Of a DNA stretch of 64,000 bases, positions 20,089-29,714 are shown piece by piece. The first letter of the stretch is position 1; each line of letters opens with the position of its first letter. A model generated the notes under the pieces. The model had not been told where the DNA came from, ran no database searches, and saw only the letters and a list, made by a program, of their open reading frames with translations. Source of the DNA: Staphylococcus equorum. Lineage in GTDB: Bacteria > Bacillota > Bacilli > Staphylococcales > Staphylococcaceae. The translations under genes were made by a program, and so were the position numbers. Location: positions 1,178,001-1,242,000 of the forward strand of contig NZ_CP118982.1 in assembly GCF_029024965.1 (NCBI RefSeq), read 5' to 3'.

Positions 20089-21782
20089 TGCTGAAGTTTC
20101 ATCACCGCCTCTTATTTTTATTATGTACCATCGTTATCATTAGCTTTATTATGTTAGGCGCAATCATAACACATGTTATTTATAACACGGTTACTACGGG
20201 TCAAGAAGGGGACCTAGAGCATCGTTCAGAGCATTTCGTTAGTTTGTACAACCATGATAAAATAGCTGAAATCAAAGATATTGCTGAAAGTGAAAAATAT
20301 ACTGTAGTTATTGAAAAAGGTAACGATGTCTTGTTGTCCACAAAACAAGGAACTGAGATAAATGAAGATATAAGAAATGATGCTATTCCTTCGAACTTAA
20401 TTTATGATAAAGTAGCTGATGATCGAAGATATACATTCAAGACTTCAATCAAAGATAAAGATGTTTTGATTAGTGGTGTAAATAATGAAATCTTAGAATT
20501 ACAAATTGAACTGTGGAAATACACGGCTTTAATTGGTTTAATTGTTTTAGTGATTATTTTCTTTGTCGTTCGAAGTATCAATAGAACGTATATAAGACCT
20601 ATTAATGAAGTAACGTATGCCACGAACCTTTTGGCTGAGGGGTATTATCATGTGAGGGTGCCAGAGAGCAACGTAAAAGAGACGAGAGAGTTGTTCGTTA
20701 CTACAAATGAATTAGCTAGACGTTTACAACGTTTAAATCATAAGCAAAAGCTACAATCCAATAGGCTAAAAACAACTGTAGAAAGTATTCCGAGTTCCAT
20801 ATTAATGATTGATAAATATGGTGAAATTGTTGTAGCAAATAAAGCATATTATGAGTTATTTACGCCTGAAGAAGCAGTAGAGCATAAAAGTTATGTTGAG
20901 TTTATCGATGTTAAAATCCAAAAACTTATTGTTGATGCGTTTAAAGTAGAAAAACCTATTTATGATCAAGTAGAATTAACCATAGATCAAGTGCATCAGA
21001 AATATTTTGATACTGCTTGCGTACCAATTTTGTCAAAAACTAAGAAAAATTTATATGGCATGGTTATTGTTATGCATGACATCACAAACCTTAAAAAGCT
21101 TGAAAATTTACGTCGTGAATTTGTAGCAAATGTATCACACGAATTAAAAACACCTATTACTTCAATAAAAGGATTTGCTGAAACATTACTAGATGGGGCA
21201 AAAAATGATGAACAGGCATTAGATGATTTTTTACAAATCATTTCTAAAGAATCTAATCGCATAGAAACCTTAGTTTTTGATTTACTAGATTTATCTCATG
21301 TCGAACAACAATCTGAAATAGAAACTGAATATATTAGTTTGTCTGACATTGCGGAACTAACGATTAAAAATATGCAGACGATTGCTGAAAGTAAAGATAT
21401 AACAATTGTAAATGAAGTGACACCTGATATTGTCATTGATGCAAATAATGATAAAGTTTCACAAGTTGTTATCAATTTACTATCCAATGCAATTAGTTAC
21501 TCTAAGGAATCGGATGAAGTTATTGTGCGTGTATATAAAGAGGGCAATAAGCGTATACTAGAAGTAGAAGATTTCGGTATGGGTATAAGTGAAGAAGACC
21601 AAAAACATATTTTTGAACGCTTTTATAGAGTAGATAAAGCACGTAGTAGAGATTCAGGTGGCACAGGCTTAGGATTGTCTATTACAAAACATATTATGGA
21701 AGCCCATAATGGTAGAATTAATGTAATTAGTAGTCCGAATGAAGGATCAACATTTAGAATTACATTTTTTGAAACAGAATAA
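20088..21782 (+). CDS. phoR: Sensor histidine kinase PhoR
   Basis: A 564-residue membrane kinase. It has one TM segment at residues 7-30, an extracytoplasmic loop, a second TM near 145-165, then HAMP, a PAS domain (about 235-330), the dimerisation helix with phosphoacceptor H351 in NVSHELKTPITS, and an ATPase domain with the N box (VVINLLSNAISYS), G1 (VEDFGMGI) and G2 (SGGTGLGLSI). It phosphorylates PhoP. The ATG overlaps the phoP stop (TAATG), indicating coupling. A terminator follows at 21837. Confidence 0.93.
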   Translation: MLKFHHRLLFLLCTIVIISFIMLGAIITHVIYNTVTTGQEGDLEHRSEHFVSLYNHDKIAEIKDIAESEKYTVVIEKGNDVLLSTKQGTEINEDIRNDAIPSNLIYDKVADDRRYTFKTSIKDKDVLISGVNNEILELQIELWKYTALIGLIVLVIIFFVVRSINRTYIRPINEVTYATNLLAEGYYHVRVPESNVKETRELFVTTNELARRLQRLNHKQKLQSNRLKTTVESIPSSILMIDKYGEIVVANKAYYELFTPEEAVEHKSYVEFIDVKIQKLIVDAFKVEKPIYDQVELTIDQVHQKYFDTACVPILSKTKKNLYGMVIVMHDITNLKKLENLRREFVANVSHELKTPITSIKGFAETLLDGAKNDEQALDDFLQIISKESNRIETLVFDLLDLSHVEQQSEIETEYISLSDIAELTIKNMQTIAESKDITIVNEVTPDIVIDANNDKVSQVVINLLSNAISYSKESDEVIVRVYKEGNKRILEVEDFGMGISEEDQKHIFERFYRVDKARSRDSGGTGLGLSITKHIMEAHNGRINVISSPNEGSTFRITFFETE

Positions 21783-21836
21783 GTATACTTTAAATTTATA
21801 ATTGTTGTGTGATTTTATACAAAATTAAAATGATAG

Positions 21837-21877
21837 TCGATCTAATTAACTTTATGTTGTTAGGTCGATTTTTTTAT
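21837..21877 (+). terminator. Terminator after phoPR
   Basis: A stem formed by 21837-21845 and 21860-21868 with G-U pairs, followed by a run of T residues (21869-21875). Confidence 0.75.
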
Positions 21878-21972
21878 ATTGCAATGAAAACCAGAAGATA
21901 TGTCGTATCAATACGGGTAGAGTTATAATTTGTGATAAAATGGATAGTAAATATGTGTTGGAGGTTAAAACA

Positions 21973-24603
21973 TTGAATAAATTAATCTTAGTTGATGGTA
22001 ACAGTCTTAGCTTTAGAGCTTTTTACGCTTTGCCATTGTTACAAAATAAGGCAGGTATTCATACCAATGCCGTGTATGGTTTTGCGATGTTGCTTGAAAA
22101 AATTATAAAAGAAGAACAGCCCACACATTTCTTAGTTGCATTCGATGCTGGAAAGACCACGTTCAGACACTCACAATATAGTGAGTATAAAGGTGGACGT
22201 CAAAAAACACCGCCTGAATTAAGTGAACAATTTCCTTATATCAGACAATTATTAGATGCTTATCAAATTAAACGTTATGAGTTAGAGAATTATGAAGCGG
22301 ATGATATTATCGGTACGCTAAGTAAACAAGCAAATGAAGAAAAATTCCAAACAATTATTGTAACTGGTGACCGAGATTTAACACAACTTGCTACAGATGA
22401 CGTTACAATCTATTACACTAAAAAAGGTGTGACAGATGTTGATCATTACACACCGGAATTTATTTCAGAAAAATATGATGGTTTGGTACCTGAACAAATT
22501 ATTGATATGAAAGGCTTAATGGGTGACACTTCAGACAATATTCCAGGTGTTGCAGGTGTTGGTGAAAAAACAGCGATTAAATTATTGAAACAATTTTCAA
22601 ATGTGGAAAATGTCTACGAACATCTAGATGAAGTCTCTGGGAAGAAATTAAAAGAGAAACTTGAAAATAGCAAAGATGATGCCTTAATGAGTAAGGAACT
22701 TGCGACAATTAATTGTGAAAGTCCAATTGAAGTATCTTTAAACGAGACTAAATTGCAAGAAAATCCAGATACAAATGATAAAATTGAATTATTTAAAAAA
22801 TTAGAGTTTAAACAGTTGTTAGACCAAATAGACGTTGATGGCAGTAGCTCAAGTGTGGAAGAAATGGAAATCAATATAGCAAGTGATTTTGCACAGGTTG
22901 ATTTTAACAACTTAGACGCTGCATCTATACATTTTGAGTTAGATGGTTCTAATTACTTAAAAGATGACATATTAAAGTTTGCTTTATATGATGGCACGCA
23001 CCATGTTGTTATTGATGCACATAAGATGCATGATTATCCAGCACTTATTGCATGGTTAGAAGATAGTACTACAGAAAAGAATGTATATGATGCTAAAAAA
23101 TCATATGTTGTTGCACATAGATTAGATATTGCGATTAAACACATTGTGTTTGATGTGATGTTAGCAAGTTATATTATTGACCCATCACGTACAATAGATG
23201 ATGTCAATTCAGTTGTTACGAATTATGGTCAATATTATGTACAACAAACCATCGCTGTTTATGGTAAAGGCAAAAAAAGACAATTGCCTGAAGATGATGT
23301 TCTGAATCACCATGTAGCAACCATTATAGAAGCAATTAGTGCAATTAAGCCCAAAATGGCAAAGCAACTAGATGAATATAATCAAACAGATTTACTAAAT
23401 GATTTAGAATTACCATTGGCACGTATTTTAAGTGAAATGGAAGAAACAGGTATTTATACAGTCGCTAATGATTTAAAAGAAATGGAAAAAGAGATTCAAA
23501 GTAAATTAGATGTGTTAATAAAAAATATACATGAAGCTGCAGGAGAGCCATTTAATATCAATTCACCAAAACAGTTAGGTGTTGTATTATTTGAAACATT
23601 AGAGTTACCTGTAATTAAAAAAACGAAGACAGGTTATTCCACAGCAGTAGATGTGTTAGAACAATTACAAGGTGAACATTCTATTATTGAGCATATCCTT
23701 GAGTATAGACAACTTGCTAAATTACAGTCTACGTATGTAGAAGGATTGCAAAAAGTGATCGCTGAGGATAATCGTATCCATACACGCTTTAACCAAACAC
23801 TTGCACAAACTGGTAGATTGTCATCTATTGATCCTAACCTACAAAATATACCTATTCGTTTAGAAGAAGGTAGAAAAATCAGAAAAGCTTTTAAATCTAC
23901 AGACGAAAACAATGTCATATTTGCAGCCGATTACTCGCAGATTGAATTAAGAGTATTGGCGCACATCACGCAAGATGAAAGTATGAAACAAGCATTTATT
24001 AATGATGAAGACATTCACACAGCTACAGCTATGAAAGTATTCAATGTACAACCAGATGACGTTGATAGCACGATGCGTAGACAAGCGAAGGCAGTAAATT
24101 TCGGAATTGTTTATGGCATAAGCGATTATGGTCTAAGCCAGAGTTTAGGCATAACAAGAAAACAAGCGAAACAATTTATTGATGATTATCTAGATAGTTT
24201 CCCTGGGGTTAAACAATATATGGAAGATATTGTTAAAGACTGCAAAGCTCAGGGCTATGTTGAAACGTTATTACATCGTCGTAGATATATACCAGATATC
24301 ACAAGTAGAAACTTTAATTTGAGAGGTTTTGCAGAAAGAACTGCGATGAATACACCAATTCAAGGTACAGCTGCAGATATTATTAAATTAGCCATGGTTA
24401 ATTTTGCAAATGAAGTTAAAGAAACAGATTTCCATGCACAACTATTATTACAAGTGCACGATGAATTGATTTTTGAAGTACCTAAAGAAGAAGTAGAAGC
24501 GTTTGAAAAATTCATTGAAAAGATTATGGATAATGCGATAGAGTTAGATGTGCCATTAAAAGTTGAATCTAGCTATGGTCAAACATGGTACGATGCAAAA
24601 TAG
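21973..24603 (+). CDS. polA: DNA polymerase I
   Basis: An 876-residue A-family polymerase. The N-terminal 5'-nuclease domain (about 1-295) has LVDGNSLSFRAFYAL and the VTGDRDLTQL and GDTSDNIPGV acidic motifs. The middle (about 300-465) corresponds to the proofreading fold but has FELDG where active enzymes have DxE, so proofreading is probably lost as in Bacillus. The polymerase domain has AADYSQIELR, RRQAKAVNFGIVYG and LQVHDELIFEV. TTG 21973 is chosen, 7 nt after GGAGGT (21960-21965), over an ATG at 21940 lacking a ribosome site. It functions in Okazaki maturation and repair, and leads polA-mutM-coaE. Confidence 0.95.
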   Translation: MNKLILVDGNSLSFRAFYALPLLQNKAGIHTNAVYGFAMLLEKIIKEEQPTHFLVAFDAGKTTFRHSQYSEYKGGRQKTPPELSEQFPYIRQLLDAYQIKRYELENYEADDIIGTLSKQANEEKFQTIIVTGDRDLTQLATDDVTIYYTKKGVTDVDHYTPEFISEKYDGLVPEQIIDMKGLMGDTSDNIPGVAGVGEKTAIKLLKQFSNVENVYEHLDEVSGKKLKEKLENSKDDALMSKELATINCESPIEVSLNETKLQENPDTNDKIELFKKLEFKQLLDQIDVDGSSSSVEEMEINIASDFAQVDFNNLDAASIHFELDGSNYLKDDILKFALYDGTHHVVIDAHKMHDYPALIAWLEDSTTEKNVYDAKKSYVVAHRLDIAIKHIVFDVMLASYIIDPSRTIDDVNSVVTNYGQYYVQQTIAVYGKGKKRQLPEDDVLNHHVATIIEAISAIKPKMAKQLDEYNQTDLLNDLELPLARILSEMEETGIYTVANDLKEMEKEIQSKLDVLIKNIHEAAGEPFNINSPKQLGVVLFETLELPVIKKTKTGYSTAVDVLEQLQGEHSIIEHILEYRQLAKLQSTYVEGLQKVIAEDNRIHTRFNQTLAQTGRLSSIDPNLQNIPIRLEEGRKIRKAFKSTDENNVIFAADYSQIELRVLAHITQDESMKQAFINDEDIHTATAMKVFNVQPDDVDSTMRRQAKAVNFGIVYGISDYGLSQSLGITRKQAKQFIDDYLDSFPGVKQYMEDIVKDCKAQGYVETLLHRRRYIPDITSRNFNLRGFAERTAMNTPIQGTAADIIKLAMVNFANEVKETDFHAQLLLQVHDELIFEVPKEEVEAFEKFIEKIMDNAIELDVPLKVESSYGQTWYDAK

Positions 24604-24618
24604 AAAGAAGGTATTATA

Positions 24619-25491
24619 TTGCCTGAATTACCAGAAGTAGAACATGTGAAAAGAGGTATTAAGCCTTTTGTTAAAGGACAAACAATTGAATCAGTTACTT
24701 TTTCTGACAAAGTGCATGAAGGTAAAGCAAACCAACGTGAGACGATAATTAAAGGTTTAGAATTAGATACGTTCAGACGCTTTACTGAGCATTTTACAAT
24801 TAGTGATATAGATAGACGAAGTAAGTATATCGTTTTCTACTTAGAGAAAAACGGTGAAGAAAGAATACTTATTAGCCATCTAGGTATGGCTGGTGGTTTC
24901 TTTGTGGTCGATAAGATAGAGGATATTAGTGTTCCAAATTATCGTAAACATTGGCATGTTATATTTAAATTAAATAATGATAAGTTGCTTGTCTATTCTG
25001 ATATTCGCCGCTTCGGTGAAATTAGAAATGTGCCATCATTTGAGGCGTATCCCTCATTTTTAGAAATTGCTCCAGAACCATTTGATGAAGAAGCAATGCC
25101 ACATTATTTATCATGGTTTAATAAAAAACTTTACCAAAACAAGCCTATTAAGCAAATGATTTTAGATCATCGGGTCATTTCCGGCTGTGGTAACATTTAT
25201 GCGTGTGAAGCGCTTTTTAGAGCAGGTATCCATCCAGCGCGTCTATCAAAAGAGTTGAATAATCAAGAACGAGAAATATTATTTTATTATGTTCGAGATG
25301 TATTAGAAGCGGGTATAAAATATGGTGGAACGAGCATATCTGATTATCGTCATGCAGACGGTAGTACAGGTACGATGCAATTACATCTTAATGTTTATAA
25401 ACAAAAGATATGTAAAGTGTGTGGAAGTGATATTGAAACTCAAGTTATTGCAACGAGAAATAGTCATTTCTGCGCTACATGTCAAAAATAA
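24619..25491 (+). CDS. mutM: Formamidopyrimidine-DNA glycosylase
   Basis: A 290-residue bifunctional glycosylase/AP lyase that removes oxidised purines such as 8-oxoguanine. The N-terminus PELPEVE supplies the catalytic proline and glutamate (Pro1, Glu2 after loss of the start residue). The H2TH region includes ISGCGNIYACEALF, and the C-terminal zinc finger has CKVCGSDI ... CATCQ. It starts with TTG at 24619, 15 nt after the polA stop, with AGAAGG upstream. Also called fpg. Repair neighbours polA and mutM share a transcript. Confidence 0.95.
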   Translation: MPELPEVEHVKRGIKPFVKGQTIESVTFSDKVHEGKANQRETIIKGLELDTFRRFTEHFTISDIDRRSKYIVFYLEKNGEERILISHLGMAGGFFVVDKIEDISVPNYRKHWHVIFKLNNDKLLVYSDIRRFGEIRNVPSFEAYPSFLEIAPEPFDEEAMPHYLSWFNKKLYQNKPIKQMILDHRVISGCGNIYACEALFRAGIHPARLSKELNNQEREILFYYVRDVLEAGIKYGGTSISDYRHADGSTGTMQLHLNVYKQKICKVCGSDIETQVIATRNSHFCATCQK

Positions 25492-25506
25492 AGGAAGAGT
25501 GATATT

Positions 25507-26130
25507 ATGCCAAAGGTTATAGGACTAACAGGTGGTATCGCATCAGGTAAATCCAGTGTTTCGGAATTATTAACCGTACATGGTTTTAAAGTCGTAGATG
25601 CAGATGTTGCATCACGCCAAGCAGTAGAAAAAGGTACCAAAGGACTAGAACAAGTTAAAGAAGCATTTGGAGAAGAAGCGATAGATGAAGATGGCAATAT
25701 GAATCGATCATATGTAGGAGATGTCATATTTAATCATCCAGAGAAAAGATTGGAATTAAATGAAATTATTCATCCTATTGTTAGAGACATCATGGAAGAA
25801 GAAAAAGAAGCTTATCTTGAGCAAGGCTATAATGTCATTATGGATATTCCGTTATTATTTGAAAATGACTTACAAGATACAGTGGATGAGGTTTGGTTAG
25901 TATACACTTCTGAAAGTATTCAAATTGATAGATTGATGGAACGTAATAATTTATCAATGGAAGATGCGAAAGCACGTGTTTATAGTCAAATTTCAATCGA
26001 TAAAAAACGTAGAATGGCGGATCGTGAAATTGATAACCGTGATACGAAATTAGAATTGAAGCAGAACTTAGAAAGAATGCTTGTAGAAGAAGGCTATATT
26101 CACAACAATACTGAAGAAGAAGCGCAGTAA
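25507..26130 (+). CDS. coaE: Dephospho-CoA kinase
   Basis: A 207-residue P-loop kinase that phosphorylates dephospho-CoA in the last step of CoA synthesis. [14 protein letters not shown] is the Walker A loop; [12 protein letters not shown] holds the catalytic aspartate region and DIPLLFEN is conserved in the family. Fifteen nt separate it from mutM, giving a polA-mutM-coaE operon common in Bacillales. GGAAGAG precedes ATG 25507. The last 15 or so residues are acidic and variable. Confidence 0.95.
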   Translation: MPKVIGLTGGIASGKSSVSELLTVHGFKVVDADVASRQAVEKGTKGLEQVKEAFGEEAIDEDGNMNRSYVGDVIFNHPEKRLELNEIIHPIVRDIMEEEKEAYLEQGYNVIMDIPLLFENDLQDTVDEVWLVYTSESIQIDRLMERNNLSMEDAKARVYSQISIDKKRRMADREIDNRDTKLELKQNLERMLVEEGYIHNNTEEEAQ

Positions 26131-26213
26131 ATCATCTTTTTAAGTGAGTTTTTAAATGATAATTATCGTATGCTTGATTTAATATACATTAGTATGGTTT
26201 AATAAGTGTATTC

Positions 26214-26262
26214 TGAAGTGCTACTCAACTTATAATCTAAGTTTGAGTAGTACTTTTTTACT
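26214..26262 (+). terminator. Terminator after coaE
   Basis: A stem of about 15 bp (26215-26230 with 26240-26256, one bulge) followed by TTTTTT. Confidence 0.85.
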
Positions 26263-26352
26263 ATGATTTCAAATTATACAGATGAAATTATCTCGAAAAG
26301 GTCTCTTTAAGCTCTTAGGTAAGCGGAATGCAAATTTTTTTGATTTTATTTT

Positions 26353-26366
26353 AGAAAACGCTTTCT
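26353..26366 (+). promoter_or_regulatory. cre-like operator upstream of gapB
   Basis: AGAAAACGCTTTCT has 6 of 7 symmetric pairs and the central CG of CcpA sites but lacks the outer T/A, the same deviation as site 1 at pfkA. It covers the expected -35 region of a promoter using TATACT at 26384-26389. Confidence 0.5.
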
Positions 26367-26380
26367 TGTACTTTTATTTA

Positions 26381-26408
26381 TGTTATACTATTTCCATAAA
26401 GTATAACA
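26381..26408 (+). promoter_or_regulatory. 9-bp inverted repeat over the gapB -10 region
   Basis: TGTTATACT (26381-26389) and AGTATAACA (26400-26408) are exact reverse complements 10 nt apart. The left arm contains the probable -10. It looks like a repressor operator; Bacillus gapB is repressed by CcpN, which is the first candidate here by analogy only. Confidence 0.5.
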
Positions 26409-26429
26409 CAAAAATAAGGGGTGCTTTGA

Positions 26430-27455
26430 ATGACGACAAATATTGCAATTAATGGAATGGGTAGAATAGGAAGGATGGTATTAAGAATCGCTTTGAAAAA
26501 TAAGGATTTAAATGTAGTAGCAATTAATGCGAGCTACCCACCTGAAACGATTGCCCACCTAATTAATTATGATACAACTCATGGTGCTTACGATTTAAAA
26601 GTAGAGCCTATAGAAAATGGGGTCAAAGTCGATAACCATGAGATTAAGCTTGTAGCAGAAAGAAATCCTGAGCACTTACCTTGGGAAACGCTAAACATCG
26701 ATATCGTTATTGAGGCTACCGGAAAATTCAATCATGGAGATAAAGCTGTTGCACATATTAATGCAGGTGCTAAAAAAGTATTGCTCACGGGTCCATCTAA
26801 AGGTGGAGAAGTCCAAATGATTGTCAAAGGTGTTAATAATAAACAATTAGACATTGAACAGTATGACATATTTAGCAATGCTTCATGTACGACTAACTGT
26901 ATTGGTCCGGTTGCTAAAGTATTAAATGATCAATTTGGTATACAAAATGGTTTGATGACAACGGTTCATGCCATTACGAATGATCAAAATAATATAGATA
27001 ATCCGCATAAAGATTTAAGACGTGCGCGTTCTTGTAATGAAAGTATTATTCCAACTTCAACAGGTGCTGCAAAGGCATTAACAGAAGTACTACCTGAATT
27101 AGATGGTAAATTACATGGTATGGCATTAAGAGTGCCAACGAAGAATGTTTCATTAGTAGATTTAGTCGTTGATTTAGACACGAATGTAACGGCTGAACAA
27201 GTCAATCAAGCATTTAAAGATAATGACTTAGGTGGTGTGATTGCAACAGAAGATGCACCTTTAGTATCTATGGACTTTAATACAAATCCACATTCAGCAA
27301 TTATTGATACACAAAGCACAATGATTATGGGTGACAATAAAGTCAAAGTAATCGCTTGGTATGATAACGAATGGGGCTATTCAAATAGAGTTGTAGATGT
27401 GGCTGAACAAATAGGTCAATTACTCAAAAATGATGTTGGCGCTGTCACAAATTAA
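26430..27455 (+). CDS. gapB: Glyceraldehyde-3-phosphate dehydrogenase, gluconeogenic GapB type
   Basis: A 341-residue GAPDH with the Rossmann start AINGMGRIGRMVLR, active-site cysteine C153 in SNASCTTNCIGP, and the late WYDNEWGYSNR. The second beta strand ends VVAINASY, lacking the aspartate that selects NAD in glycolytic GapA, which supports an NADP-preferring enzyme running toward gluconeogenesis. AAGGGG precedes ATG 26430. It is a single gene with its own promoter region, two operator-like palindromes and a terminator. Confidence 0.92.
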   Translation: MTTNIAINGMGRIGRMVLRIALKNKDLNVVAINASYPPETIAHLINYDTTHGAYDLKVEPIENGVKVDNHEIKLVAERNPEHLPWETLNIDIVIEATGKFNHGDKAVAHINAGAKKVLLTGPSKGGEVQMIVKGVNNKQLDIEQYDIFSNASCTTNCIGPVAKVLNDQFGIQNGLMTTVHAITNDQNNIDNPHKDLRRARSCNESIIPTSTGAAKALTEVLPELDGKLHGMALRVPTKNVSLVDLVVDLDTNVTAEQVNQAFKDNDLGGVIATEDAPLVSMDFNTNPHSAIIDTQSTMIMGDNKVKVIAWYDNEWGYSNRVVDVAEQIGQLLKNDVGAVTN

Positions 27456-27552
27456 AGTACAAATTATAACATTTAATAATTAACTAATTGATTAAATGCT
27501 AAGAATCCATAATGTTTAGACTGTACGACATGATGATAGAAAGTGTTATATA

Positions 27553-27606
27553 TACTCCTTTTGAAGTAATGCACATTGTTAGTGCTTACTTTGAAAGGAG
27601 TTTTCA
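27553..27606 (+). terminator. Terminator after gapB
   Basis: A long imperfect stem (about 27553-27573 with 27581-27602) followed by TTTTC. It lies about 100 nt after the gapB stop. Confidence 0.75.
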
Positions 27607-27848
27607 ATTTGTCGTTTAAACCTATATACTAGATGATTGTAGAAAAAAGTAATGATGAAATTACTTAGCATGTTAAACTTACTATCATAGAGACGCAATT
27701 AGCATGTTAAATTCTATCAATATTTGGAATATTAGTGATAAAAATTACATAATGCAATAAGTATTTTACATGTGTCATAGTGATTCTTTTGTGACATACA
27801 TATTTATAGTATAATGATAAGTAATCAAAACGAGAGGGTGATAATTCG
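27607..27848. other. Intergenic region upstream of nrdR with a 13-bp direct repeat
   Basis: TTAGCATGTTAAA occurs at 27665-27677 and 27699-27711, 34 nt apart. A possible promoter (TTGTGA 27789, TATAAT 27810) lies just before nrdR. No gene is visible here. Confidence 0.5.
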
Positions 27849-28319
27849 ATGAAATGCCCGAAATGTAATTCGACTCATTCTCGTGTTGTAGACTCTAGAC
27901 ATGCAGATGAAGTTAATGCGATTCGACGAAGAAGAGAATGTGAAAAGTGTAGTACGAGATTCACAACTTTTGAACATATAGAAAAAAGACCACTCATTGT
28001 AGTAAAAAAAGATGGTACGCGAGAACAATTTTCACGTGAAAAGATTTTAAATGGATTGGTGCGTTCATGTGAAAAAAGACCAGTCCGTTATCAACAATTA
28101 GAAGATATTACGAATAATGTTGAATGGAAGTTACGTGATGAAGGACATGCAGAAATTTCTTCAAGTGAAATTGGAGAGCATGTAATGAATTTACTTATGC
28201 ACGTAGACCAAGTGTCGTATGTAAGATTTGCATCTGTATATAAAGAGTTTAAGGATGTAGATCAACTATTACAATCTATGCAAGGTATTTTAGCTGGAAA
28301 TAAACGGAGTGATTCTTAA
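27849..28319 (+). CDS. nrdR: Transcriptional repressor NrdR
   Basis: A 156-residue regulator of ribonucleotide reductase genes. The N-terminal zinc ribbon has [16 protein letters not shown] ... [12 protein letters not shown]; an ATP-cone nucleotide-sensing domain follows (about 48-138), beginning [16 protein letters not shown]. It binds nrd promoters according to dATP/ATP levels. The stop codon abuts the dnaB start with no gap, so nrdR, dnaB and dnaI form one unit linking nucleotide supply and replication initiation. Confidence 0.95.
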   Translation: MKCPKCNSTHSRVVDSRHADEVNAIRRRRECEKCSTRFTTFEHIEKRPLIVVKKDGTREQFSREKILNGLVRSCEKRPVRYQQLEDITNNVEWKLRDEGHAEISSSEIGEHVMNLLMHVDQVSYVRFASVYKEFKDVDQLLQSMQGILAGNKRSDS

Positions 28320-29714
28320 ATGGGGTTACAATCATATGATTATGGTTTGAGACCACATGATAATTTTACTGTTGTGCGCAATTTCTATTTGAACAGTAAG
28401 CATTTAGAAATTTTAAATAGATTGTTTACACCAATGATTGGTGCAAATGCAATTGGTTTATATCATTATTTGAATCAGTTTGTTGAATATGAAACGGATT
28501 CTGTATTGACGCACTATATAATTATGAGTGAGTTAAAGATTAATTTATTAGAATTTAGAAAAGATATGGACTTATTAGAGGGAATTGGTTTAGTTAAAAC
28601 ATTAGTGAATCATGATGCGCAGCATTCGTCTTTTGTTTATCAGCTTGTCCAACCACCATCAGCAAAACAATTTTTCAGTGATCCAATGTTATCAGTGTAT
28701 TTGTTTAGTGAAGTAAGCAAACAACGCTATCAACAATTGAAACGCCATTTTGAACATAAAAAGCAAATTGACTTTAGCAAGTATCAAGATGTGACACGAA
28801 ATTTCACTGATGTGTTTAAAGTACCTAACAAGTCATTAGATGACAATACAAATGAAATCCAAAGTGAAACGGCATATGAAGGTTTAAACTTGTCACAAGT
28901 GCACTTTGATTTTGAAACATTATATGATTTATTGCAAAACCACTTTATCAGCACAAAAATTATTGATAAAGAAGCCAAAGCTTTAATTACACAAATCGCG
29001 ACTTTATATGGTTTGACGCCGGAGCCGATGAAACGTATCATTTTAAAATCGATAACAAGCGCGCAAGAACTTTCGTTTGAAGAATTAAGAAAACATGCAA
29101 GAACTTATTATTTGATGGAGCATGAACAACAAATGCCATCTTTAAATATCAAAACTAACAATTATGCAGATAGTACAACTCAAGCTACTCAAGTGCAGAA
29201 TAACAACCAAACGCAAGATGAGGAAAAATCTGTTACTTGGCTAAAACAATTAGAAGAAACAAGTCCCATAGATATGTTAGCGTCTTGGTCAGAATCTGAA
29301 CCAACAACACAACAAAAGTATATGATTGAAGAATTAGTAGAACGTGAACAATTGTCATTCGGTGTCATTAATATACTGTTACAATTTGTGATGTTGAAAG
29401 AAGATATGAAGCTACCGAAGACTTACATTTTTGAAATAGCATCAAATTGGAAGAAAAAAGGCATCAAAACAGCTGAACAAGCATATAATTATGCGATAAA
29501 AGTGAATCAACCTAAGACGGAAAACAAATCATCTAAGTCTTATTATAAACAAAAACAATTAGCATCGAGAGAAATGACACCTAAATGGTTAGAAGAACGA
29601 GATAATAAAACAGAAACTGACACTTCAAATAATAATGAAGATGATGAAAAATTGAAGAATGATAGAGAACAGTTTTTAAATCAACTTAAAGATAGATGGA
29701 AGGAGGACAAGTAG
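28320..29714 (+). CDS. dnaB: Replication initiation and helicase-loading protein DnaB (Firmicute type)
   Basis: A 464-residue protein, not the replicative helicase of the same name in E. coli. The N-terminal region (YDYGLRPHDNFTVVRNFYL, residues 1-150) and the later DnaD-like region (about 205-270 and 325-400) match the Bacillales DnaB/DnaD fold. The C-terminus is rich in Lys/Glu/Asn and probably flexible. It helps load the replicative helicase at the origin and on restart, with DnaD and DnaI. It is immediately followed by dnaI. Confidence 0.92.
   Translation: MGLQSYDYGLRPHDNFTVVRNFYLNSKHLEILNRLFTPMIGANAIGLYHYLNQFVEYETDSVLTHYIIMSELKINLLEFRKDMDLLEGIGLVKTLVNHDAQHSSFVYQLVQPPSAKQFFSDPMLSVYLFSEVSKQRYQQLKRHFEHKKQIDFSKYQDVTRNFTDVFKVPNKSLDDNTNEIQSETAYEGLNLSQVHFDFETLYDLLQNHFISTKIIDKEAKALITQIATLYGLTPEPMKRIILKSITSAQELSFEELRKHARTYYLMEHEQQMPSLNIKTNNYADSTTQATQVQNNNQTQDEEKSVTWLKQLEETSPIDMLASWSESEPTTQQKYMIEELVEREQLSFGVINILLQFVMLKEDMKLPKTYIFEIASNWKKKGIKTAEQAYNYAIKVNQPKTENKSSKSYYKQKQLASREMTPKWLEERDNKTETDTSNNNEDDEKLKNDREQFLNQLKDRWKEDK

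Noticed and set aside
26157-26167. Fur-like palindrome TGATAATTATC after coaE
   Set aside because: Too short and lacking the central base of the 7-1-7 Fur box; it lies before the coaE terminator, not at a promoter.
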